This document shows positions 35,797 through 41,090 of a DNA stretch of 41,090 nucleotides, piece after piece; the stretch's first letter is position 1, and every line of letters begins with the position of its first letter. Source of the DNA: JBEICQ01 sp046297395 (GTDB lineage Bacteria > Bacteroidota > Bacteroidia > UBA4408). Position numbers and translations under genes: made by a program. The notes under the pieces are model-generated. The model ran no database searches. It was not told where the DNA came from and saw nothing but the letters and a program-made list of their open reading frames with translations. The stretch spans positions 1-41,090 of the forward strand of contig JBKCNM010000001.1 of the NCBI GenBank assembly GCA_046297395.1. Direction: 5' to 3'.

Positions 35797-35818
35797 TCAA
35801 ATCAATATTTCATGTTTT

Positions 35819-35853
35819 AAAATGGGGCGGTTCATCCGCCCTATTTTATTTTA
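35819..35853 (+). terminator. Intrinsic terminator after the giant gene
   Basis: AAAATGGGGCGG (35819-35830) pairs with CCGCCCTATTTT (35836-35847), 12 bp with one G-U pair, around the loop TTCAT, followed by a T-rich tail. Confidence 0.9.
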
Positions 35854-35854
35854 T

Positions 35855-35900
35855 CGTAATACATTATTAATATCAAATTTAAATGCCCCATCTAATATTG
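35855..35900 (+). promoter_or_regulatory. Weak Pho-box-like pair and -7 element (unit F)
   Basis: CGTAATAC (35855) and ATTAATAT (35866) are 11 bp apart, and the -7 candidate TAATATTG (35893-35900) sits at the spacing seen in the other units (31 bp from the last repeat to the ATTG). The first slot (35844) does not match. The AT-rich background makes this the least certain copy. Confidence 0.3.
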
Positions 35901-35904
35901 CATC

Positions 35905-36093
35905 ATGAAAATAATGCATTACTATTTGTCGGGTATTTTGCTGCTCCTTCTCTTGTCTGCTACAGAAGCTTTGGCTGGTCCTCCCCCACCACCGCCTCCA
36001 ACACCGGTTCCGATTGACGGCGGATTAAGTTTGGTGATTGCCGGTTGTGTAGGATACGGTGCAAAAAAAATTTACGACAAGAAAAAGAAATGA
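35905..36093 (+). CDS. Small PID-CTERM-like exported protein
   Basis: A 62-residue protein. The signal peptide ends at about ALAG (residue 25), followed by a polyproline stretch (PPPPPPPTPVP), the PIDGG motif, a short hydrophobic segment (LSLVIAGCVGYGA) and a basic tail KKIYDKKKK. This three-part C-terminus matches the PID-CTERM tails of many small Bacteroidota proteins, thought to be a membrane-sorting signal. The role is unknown; the mature peptide would be almost only proline plus the anchor. It stands alone between two strong terminators, with its -7 box 4 nt from the ATG. Confidence 0.85.
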   Translation: MKIMHYYLSGILLLLLLSATEALAGPPPPPPPTPVPIDGGLSLVIAGCVGYGAKKIYDKKKK

Positions 36094-36104
36094 GTACACA
36101 CTCC

Positions 36105-36130
36105 AAATCCCGGACTCCGGGATTTTTTTT
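36105..36130 (+). terminator. Intrinsic terminator after the PID-CTERM gene
   Basis: AAATCCCGG (36105-36113) pairs with CCGGGATTT (36117-36125) around a 3-nt loop, followed directly by a T-run to 36130. Confidence 0.92.
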
Positions 36131-36178
36131 ACTGTCCATGCAGGATGTTCACCTATTCAGATATTTGATTAGTTACCC

Positions 36179-36994
36179 ATGTCGCATCATTACAAAACAA
36201 TTGTTATCTCCGATCTGCACTTGGGTGTGAAAGCCTCTAAGGCTAAAGAGGTTGTAAGATTCTTAAAAACGCATACATGCGATACACTTATTCTCAACGG
36301 AGATATTATTGATGGATGGCAGTTGAGAAAATCCGGAAAGTGGAAAAAAAAGCACTCCAGATTTTTTAAACTCATCCTGAAAATGATGAAAGATAAAAAA
36401 ATGCAAATCATCTATTTAAGGGGAAATCATGATGATTTTCTGGACGAAATCATGCCTTTCGAGATTGGAAATTTTTGCATTAAAAATGAACACATCCTGT
36501 TGTCGGGAAGTAAGAAATACCTGGTTATCCATGGAGATCTATTTGATGCCATTACAACAAAGCTAAAATGGCTATCCAAACTTGGTGATGTTGGGTACAC
36601 ATTCCTTTTGTGGCTCAACAGACACTATAATCACTACCGTGTGCGAAAAGGATTACCCTATTATTCACTCTCTCAGGTGGTGAAACAAAAAGTGAAATCA
36701 GCGGTCAGTTTTATTTCTGCATTTGAAAATGAATTGGCTGCCTATGCAAAAAACAGGAATTGTCAGGGCGTCATCACAGGTCATATTCATCAGGCTGCAG
36801 ACAAAATGCTGGGTGATATTCATTACCTGAACTCAGGAGACTGGGTGGAAAGCTTAACAGCGCTTGCAGAAACCCATGATCATCATTGGCGAATCATTAC
36901 TTATTCTGAATCTGTCATGAGTAAAAGCAAACTGAAAGAAGAAATTGAAAATCTCCTGACAGAAAACCCGTATAACCATTTTGAAACCGCATGA
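36179..36994 (+). CDS. PlcP-like metallophosphoesterase (COG2908; LpxH-related)
   Basis: A 271-residue calcineurin-like phosphoesterase with the full metal-site series: SDLHLG (Asp12, His14), NGDIIDGW (Asp42), RGNHDDF (Asn83, His84), VIHGD (His118) and TGHIHQ (His202, His204). The phrases GDIIDGWQLRKSGKW, GLPYYSLSQVVKQKVK and NSGDWVESLTAL are typical of the PlcP branch, metal-dependent phospholipases C that release diacylglycerol during phosphate starvation, rather than of classical LpxH. A lipid A role as UDP-diacylglucosamine pyrophosphatase remains the alternative. A GATATTTG box (36160-36167) may be its promoter; no clear Pho repeats precede it. It overlaps the glycosyltransferase gene by ATGA. 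Confidence 0.9.
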   Translation: MSHHYKTIVISDLHLGVKASKAKEVVRFLKTHTCDTLILNGDIIDGWQLRKSGKWKKKHSRFFKLILKMMKDKKMQIIYLRGNHDDFLDEIMPFEIGNFCIKNEHILLSGSKKYLVIHGDLFDAITTKLKWLSKLGDVGYTFLLWLNRHYNHYRVRKGLPYYSLSQVVKQKVKSAVSFISAFENELAAYAKNRNCQGVITGHIHQAADKMLGDIHYLNSGDWVESLTALAETHDHHWRIITYSESVMSKSKLKEEIENLLTENPYNHFETA

Positions 36995-38088
36995 AGAAAG
37001 GCGTATTTTTTGCCATTCAGGGTGAAGGTAGAGGACATCTAACACAGGCGCTTGCACTTAAACACCAACTCGATAAAAATCACATTCCCCTGCTGGGCGT
37101 GCTCGTTGGAAAAAGTGAACACCGGGAATTACCCGATTACTTCCGTAAGACTATCGGTGCGGAAATATTCCAGTTACCCAGTCCCAATTTTGTTTATGAC
37201 AGATCCAAAAAAGGGATAGATCCCCTCCGCTCAGCCATACACTGGGCAAGGCATTTTAATACCTTCAGGAAAAGTGCCCGTAGGCTGGTTACAATCATCG
37301 AAGAACTCAAACCCGCACTCATCATCAATTTTTTTGAACCACTGGTTCCCATCAGTCAGTGGATGAGCAGGATTAAAACGCCTGTTTTTTCAGTGGCACA
37401 TCAATATATTTTTGAACACGATGCCTATCGTTTTCCCCGCGGAAATTGGATGCAAAAAAAAATGTTAGCGAGCTACACCCGCTTTACCGGAAAAGGCTCC
37501 CGGTGCAAGTATGCACTTAGCTTGTATCCGCTGCCAAATCGTGTTTCCCAAAAAATAAAGGTGATTCCACCGCTACTGAGGGAGGCCATCACTCACCTGG
37601 AAAAGAAAGAAGAAAACTTTACACTGGCTTATATTCTTAATGAAGGATATATTCAAGAGCTGCTTAGTTATAGTAAAAAATTTCCGGGAGAAGTGATTCA
37701 TTGCTTTACCGATAAAAAAGGTTTGGTGGAAAAGGAAGAGATTTGTTCAGGTTTGTTTTTACATCCCTTGAATGATGTTTTGTTTATGGAAAAAATGGCA
37801 TCATGTAAAATTCTGCTCACCACTGCAGGATTCGAAAGCATCGCGGAAGCAATGTATCTGAACAAGCCTGTTTTATGCGTACCGGTAAAAGGTCACTTCG
37901 AACAGTTTTGCAATAGCAGAGATGTGGCATTCGCGGGAGCAGGCGGATATTCAGATACCTTTGATCCGCATCTGATTCCGGAAGTTCTGAATGATTTTCA
38001 AAAAAATCAAAAATTTGAAATATGGTATCACAAATACAATTACATCCTGAGCAATGATATTCAGGAATTGATAAACAAAACAAAATGA
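36991..38088 (+). CDS. Glycosyltransferase (GT28/MurG-like, putative glycolipid synthase)
   Basis: A 365-residue GT-B enzyme. The N-terminal acceptor domain begins FFAIQGEGRGHLTQALAL, like MurG/diacylglycerol glucosyltransferases (G-x-GHL loop). The C-terminal donor domain has the TTAGFESIAEAMYLNKPVL motif expected for nucleotide-sugar binding in GT28 enzymes (near residues 276-294), then GHFEQFCNS. Being coupled by ATGA to both a PlcP-like phosphoesterase and a lipid kinase, it is a candidate for making glycosyl-diacylglycerol from the diacylglycerol released by the former. The acceptor is inferred from context, not from residues. Confidence 0.85.
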   Translation: MKKGVFFAIQGEGRGHLTQALALKHQLDKNHIPLLGVLVGKSEHRELPDYFRKTIGAEIFQLPSPNFVYDRSKKGIDPLRSAIHWARHFNTFRKSARRLVTIIEELKPALIINFFEPLVPISQWMSRIKTPVFSVAHQYIFEHDAYRFPRGNWMQKKMLASYTRFTGKGSRCKYALSLYPLPNRVSQKIKVIPPLLREAITHLEKKEENFTLAYILNEGYIQELLSYSKKFPGEVIHCFTDKKGLVEKEEICSGLFLHPLNDVLFMEKMASCKILLTTAGFESIAEAMYLNKPVLCVPVKGHFEQFCNSRDVAFAGAGGYSDTFDPHLIPEVLNDFQKNQKFEIWYHKYNYILSNDIQELINKTK

Positions 38089-38948
38089 ATGAGGATAGAT
38101 TGTTTGTCGTAAATCCCATCAGTGGGGGTAAGTCAAAAATAGATTTTCTTGATTTTCTTCATTCGAATATTTCAGTTAATGATGAAATTTTAATTTGGGA
38201 GAAAAGCTCAGATGCAGAAAACATCTCACATAAAATAAAGCTGAGTAAACAAAAAACAATTGTTGCTGTGGGTGGAGATGGAACCGTAAATCTGGTAGCA
38301 AAAAACATCATCAACGCTGAAAAACAACTTGGCATTATTCCTTTTGGCAGTGGAAATGGTTTGGCGCGACACATGAAAATTCCATTACAACCCCAAAAAG
38401 CTTTTCATTTCCTTGCGAGTAGCAAACCCATGAAGATTGACACAGGAAAGGTTAATCAATTGCTTTTCTGCTGCACCTGTGGATTTTCTTTTGATGCTGC
38501 AGTGGCCCTTAAGTTCGCCGGACTTAGCAGCAGGGGACTAAAAAGTTATATTGCTGCAGGTCTGGAAATACTCAAAGCATATGAGCCTCCGGTATTTACC
38601 GTGCGGATCAAACAGGGACAGACAAAAGGAAACTATTACATCCTTACCATTGCCAATGCCAACCAGTATGGCAACAATGTAAAAATTGCACCGCATGCGA
38701 AAATTGATGATGGCTTTCTTGAATTGGTGATGATTAAAAAGCCTTCCCTTCCAAAAACGATGGTGCTGATTTCAAAGTTGCTGAGCAACCAAATCCTAAG
38801 CAGCGAACATGTGCAACACACATCCATAAGTACCTGCGATATTTCCTCTCCTAAAGCATTTGCCTTTCACCTGGATGGTGAACCTTTTGCACCTGTTCAT
38901 GAGGCAAACATTGAGGTCTGCCCCAAATCACTTCAGATACTGGCATAA
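38085..38948 (+). CDS. Diacylglycerol-kinase-family lipid kinase
   Basis: A 287-residue DAGK_cat protein. Signatures are VVNPISGGKSK (residues 8-18), VGGDGTVNLVA (62-72, the nucleotide-binding GGDGT) and PFGSGNGLARH (86-96). The C-terminal half has the usual beta-sandwich with HLDGEPF. The family phosphorylates diacylglycerol, sphingosine or related lipids on the cytoplasmic face; sphingolipid-type substrates are possible because many Bacteroidota make sphingolipids. It overlaps the glycosyltransferase by ATGA. In this operon it could recycle diacylglycerol to phosphatidic acid, opposing the glycosyltransferase. Confidence 0.9.
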   Translation: MNEDRLFVVNPISGGKSKIDFLDFLHSNISVNDEILIWEKSSDAENISHKIKLSKQKTIVAVGGDGTVNLVAKNIINAEKQLGIIPFGSGNGLARHMKIPLQPQKAFHFLASSKPMKIDTGKVNQLLFCCTCGFSFDAAVALKFAGLSSRGLKSYIAAGLEILKAYEPPVFTVRIKQGQTKGNYYILTIANANQYGNNVKIAPHAKIDDGFLELVMIKKPSLPKTMVLISKLLSNQILSSEHVQHTSISTCDISSPKAFAFHLDGEPFAPVHEANIEVCPKSLQILA

Positions 38949-38957
38949 CAAAGGGGG

Positions 38958-39014
38958 CTTAATCTTTTCATAACCTTGTCATAACATTGATTGGAAGTCA
39001 CCTGCGCACCTTTG
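38958..39014 (+). promoter_or_regulatory. Pho-box-like triple repeat and TTTG core (unit E), best match
   Basis: CTTAATCT (38958), CATAACCT (38969) and CATAACAT (38980) start 11 bp apart, and the last two extend into an 11-bp near-perfect direct repeat (TCATAACCTTG, TCATAACATTG). TTTG begins at 39011 in CACCTTTG, 31 bp after the last repeat start. The operon behind it ends, within the window, in a phosphate-selective-porin-like gene, which gives independent support for phosphate control. The start codon follows 4 nt after TTTG. Confidence 0.72.
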
Positions 39015-39018
39015 CGGG

Positions 39019-39600
39019 GTGTTAAGGTATTTTGCAGTTTCCATTTTTTGTTTGTCATTGATGTTAGGGTCCTGTACAAAAGACCGGACATTTATCATGC
39101 CCAACTCTTCCTCTTCAGGAGGTCCGGCACAGCCACCTGGAACGGGACCTTCAAGCATAAAGCCTCTGGTGCTAAATGAACTGATGGCATCGAACACCGT
39201 TACACTTATGAACCCCCAATTACAGGGTGATCATCCTGATTGGTTTGAAATTTACAATCCAAACACAATAGCCATCAACCTGGCCGGAATGTATGTAACC
39301 GACGACTTAAGTAATTTTAAAAAATACCGAATCCCCGGCAATTCATCCCTTACCAATATTCCACCCAAAAGTTATATCGTGTTATATGCTGATGATACCG
39401 TTTCACTGGGTCCTTTGCATGTAGCATTTAAACTTAGTGCAACAGGTGAACAATTAGGTTTGGCAGACACATCAGGCAATCCCATTGATTCCGTTCGTTT
39501 TGGTGCACAAACCTCTGACATATCCTTTGGAAGACTGCCTGATGGAACAGGTGCATTTCAGATTACCACCTCAGCTACACCGGGCACCCGCAATCAATGA
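39019..39600 (+). CDS. Lamin-tail-domain (LTD) lipoprotein
   Basis: A 193-residue lipoprotein beginning at GTG 39019; no other in-frame start leaves room for the signal peptide. The lipobox is MLGSC with Cys19. A flexible Ser/Gly/Pro linker (about 29-50) leads into an LTD domain (about 51-165), seen in LVLNELMASN, DHPDWFEIYNP, INLAGMYVTDD and GNPIDSVRFGAQTSDISFGR. LTD domains occur in many surface and nuclease-associated proteins and are thought to mediate binding. It is the first gene of the unit E operon and overlaps the next gene by ATGA. Function is unknown. Confidence 0.87.
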   Translation: MLRYFAVSIFCLSLMLGSCTKDRTFIMPNSSSSGGPAQPPGTGPSSIKPLVLNELMASNTVTLMNPQLQGDHPDWFEIYNPNTIAINLAGMYVTDDLSNFKKYRIPGNSSLTNIPPKSYIVLYADDTVSLGPLHVAFKLSATGEQLGLADTSGNPIDSVRFGAQTSDISFGRLPDGTGAFQITTSATPGTRNQ

Positions 39601-40298
39601 GACTGTTACTTTGGATATGCCTGCTTTACCCGGCCATTGGATGTGCGGGTCATTTGCCTTCCACCAAAAAACTTTATACAGAAGTAAGTGAACCCAGCGA
39701 CCTGATTCCCGACGGAAAAGGAGGATTTGTTGTGGTGAGTGATAACGGCACATTGTTCCGTACCAACGCACAGGGCAACATCATCCAAAAATCCACTTGC
39801 AATGGTCAGGATTATGAAGCAATTACCTCGGATAATAAATACTATTATCTCTCTGATGAACGAAGCAGAACGGTTACACTCGTTGATAAAGAAAGTTTGA
39901 ACTGCCTTCGCTCCTATCCGCTGGATATTCAAACAGGAAACAATGCAGGATTGGAAACCTTTTTTTTTGATCCTGCGCAACAAGTATTCATCGGAATCAG
40001 CGAAAAATCTCCCATTACAGTCTATACCTTTTCTTTGGATTTTCACATTCTCTCTTCAAAAGAAATCACCTTTGCTTCCGATATTTCCTCCGGTTGTTTC
40101 AACGATGGTTTTTATTACTTGCTTTCCGATGAAGACCACAACGTATTTAAATGCAATCCCGATTTGAACATCATTGAAAGCTGGTCGGTGAAAATCATCA
40201 ATCCCGAAGGCATCTGTTTTGATTCTTCAGGAAGCATGGTGATTTGCAGTGATGAAATGCAAATGTTTTTCTATTACAATCTTCCTGCAAATGAATAA
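39597..40298 (+). CDS. SdiA-regulated/YjiK-like beta-propeller lipoprotein
   Basis: A 233-residue lipoprotein with lipobox AIGC (Cys16). The body shows the repeating beta-propeller pattern of the SdiA-regulated family: PSDLIPDGKGGFVVVSDNG, DYEAITSDNKYYYLSDER, NNAGLETFFFDPAQQ, then SSGCFNDGFYYLLSDEDHNV and NPEGICFDSSGSMVI. The fold is related to phytase-like and esterase-like propellers, and the conserved E of DYEAI, GLE and PEGI is the usual family mark. Its activity has not been defined in the family. It is coupled by ATGA to the LTD gene and overlaps the start of the porin gene. Confidence 0.85.
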   Translation: MRLLLWICLLYPAIGCAGHLPSTKKLYTEVSEPSDLIPDGKGGFVVVSDNGTLFRTNAQGNIIQKSTCNGQDYEAITSDNKYYYLSDERSRTVTLVDKESLNCLRSYPLDIQTGNNAGLETFFFDPAQQVFIGISEKSPITVYTFSLDFHILSSKEITFASDISSGCFNDGFYYLLSDEDHNVFKCNPDLNIIESWSVKIINPEGICFDSSGSMVICSDEMQMFFYYNLPANE

Positions 40299-41090
40299 AT
40301 TTTTGCTCCTCATATTTGCACTGCTGCACTTTTCGGTCATCCTGCGAGCACAGGACGACCAGGGCAACATCAGCATCAATGCCCGCAGTTCTTTTTATTT
40401 GAATCAGCGATGGGGATGGGATTCTGCCTATTCCGACAGAAAACAGAACAAGTTTTTTCTTCGCAATGCACAAATGCAAATCAGGGGAAATGCAGGCAAA
40501 CATACCCGCTTCTTTTTCGGTTTCGACATTGCCCAGATTATCAGCAAGGGAAATGATCCGCAAAATCCGGCGCTCCTCGATGCCTCAATTCAATACCAGG
40601 GATTTTCATTTGCCGATATCCTTTTGGGTTACGATAAGGTATGTTATTCCCGCAACAACCAGGTTTCGTTTTTTGATTCTCCCTTCTGGCAAAGGGCAGA
40701 AATAACAGGTGGTGCATTTTATGGAAGAAGGGATATAGGCCTCACGCTGCACAAAAAATTGTTACGAAAAAAATTAGGGTTGTGGGTAGGTGTATATTCG
40801 GGTATGGGTGAAGCCATTTTGCAAGGATTAAATGCACCCTCCGGAAAATATGAATATGTGATACGGGCAGAGTATTCCTGGCCGGTGGTAGTTAAATACC
40901 GCGAACTGGATGAATCGCATAGCGTGATTCCCATCTTTTCTGCGGGTATGAATGGTAAGTATTGTGACAAATCCCTTCCTGCCGGTGAAATTTTTGCCGG
41001 GGGAACAACAGGCGAATTTGCTACCAAAGTGGTGAATGGTGAAAAATATACCTACGGTGCAGATTTCAGCATGATGTGGCAGGGTTTTTC
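40291..41090 (+). CDS. OprO/OprP-like phosphate-selective porin family protein, C-terminus missing
   Basis: The frame starts at ATG 40291, 8 bp inside the preceding gene, and stays open to the end of the window (266 codons). The signal peptide MNKFLLLIFALLHFSVILRA ends before QDDQGNISIN. The barrel-like part has the porin O/P phrases NKFFLRNAQMQIRG, FFFGFDIAQ, LLDASIQYQGFSFADILLGY, FWQRAEITGGAFYGRRDIGL and later GADFSMMWQGF. This family includes the phosphate- and polyphosphate-specific OprP and OprO; Bacteroidota members are mostly uncharacterised, so the ligand is not proven. It is the third gene of the operon behind the best Pho-box-like element. Confidence 0.85.
   Translation, partial: MNKFLLLIFALLHFSVILRAQDDQGNISINARSSFYLNQRWGWDSAYSDRKQNKFFLRNAQMQIRGNAGKHTRFFFGFDIAQIISKGNDPQNPALLDASIQYQGFSFADILLGYDKVCYSRNNQVSFFDSPFWQRAEITGGAFYGRRDIGLTLHKKLLRKKLGLWVGVYSGMGEAILQGLNAPSGKYEYVIRAEYSWPVVVKYRELDESHSVIPIFSAGMNGKYCDKSLPAGEIFAGGTTGEFATKVVNGEKYTYGADFSMMWQGF

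Noticed and set aside
36111..36141. Pho-box-like repeats upstream of the PlcP-like gene at the spacing used elsewhere
   Set aside because: The slots 36111, 36122 and 36133 fall in the preceding terminator and do not match the repeat. Any phosphate control of this operon must come by another route.
38944..38951. CATAACAA as a fourth repeat of unit E
   Set aside because: It lies 14 bp, not 11 bp, before the first repeat and is mostly the last codons and stop of the lipid kinase gene.
1..41090. CRISPR arrays, insertion sequences, phage genes, tRNA or rRNA genes
   Set aside because: I saw no spaced identical repeats of CRISPR size, no transposase or integrase, and no sequence I could fold into a tRNA. 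The protein-level repeats in the surface proteins are diverged domain copies.

Overview
The window comes from the chromosome of a member of the Bacteroidota, probably in or near the Chitinophagales or Sphingobacteriia. The evidence is a set of exported proteins ending in type IX secretion (T9SS) sorting domains, a TonB receptor with an N-terminal carboxypeptidase-regulatory-like domain, FISUMP and PID-CTERM proteins, promoters of the TAnnTTTG type, little Shine-Dalgarno signal, and an AT-leaning, tightly packed gene layout. I see no rRNA, tRNA, CRISPR, phage or insertion sequence.

Layout. Bases 1-15,480 are mostly housekeeping and envelope genes. On the + strand is an operon of a GT4 glycosyltransferase (cut by the window edge), a UbiD-type decarboxylase and a PlsC-type acyltransferase. 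On the - strand is an M42-like peptidase, an orphan HlyD-type adaptor, a P-loop ATPase and a Kazal/T9SS protein. Then come (-) a GT39 sugar transferase and a LutA-like Fe-S protein, and (-) a Wzz-like and O-antigen-ligase-like pair. These are followed by (+) glutaryl-CoA dehydrogenase and (+) cytidine deaminase with an AlbA_2/HTH protein and a CoA-binding protein. A (-) T9SS surface protein closes this part.

Bases 15,500-41,090 look like one functional region. Five transcription units start behind the same arrangement: 8-bp direct repeats close to (C/G)(T/A)TAA(C/T/A)(A/C)(T/A), spaced exactly 11 bp apart. A TTTG core lies 31 bp after the start of the last repeat slot. Repeat starts and TTTG starts are 15540/15551/15562 to 15593; 16710/16721/16732 to 16763; 38958/38969/38980 to 39011; 28988/28999/(29010) to 29041; and 23229/23240/23251/(23262) to 23293. 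A sixth, weaker copy precedes the small gene at 35905. Tandem repeats with an 11-bp period are the architecture of PhoB/SphR Pho boxes. The last unit encodes a phosphate-selective-porin-like protein. I infer a phosphate-starvation regulon.

The region holds four paralogues of a secreted protein family whose mature N-terminus reads roughly GLENIxVExxYxS. It also holds a TonB receptor without SusD but with one paralogue and a FISUMP lipoprotein translationally coupled behind it, a beta-helix protein, a 1285-residue and a roughly 2205-residue T9SS surface protein, and a PID-CTERM peptide. Next is a PlcP-like phosphoesterase, glycosyltransferase and lipid kinase operon that would fit replacement of phospholipid by glycolipid. 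Last is a unit of lamin-tail lipoprotein, SdiA-regulated-like lipoprotein and OprO/P-like porin. Together they could bind, take up and spare phosphorus. The regulator itself (PhoB/PhoR) is not in the window, so this rests on DNA pattern and family knowledge.
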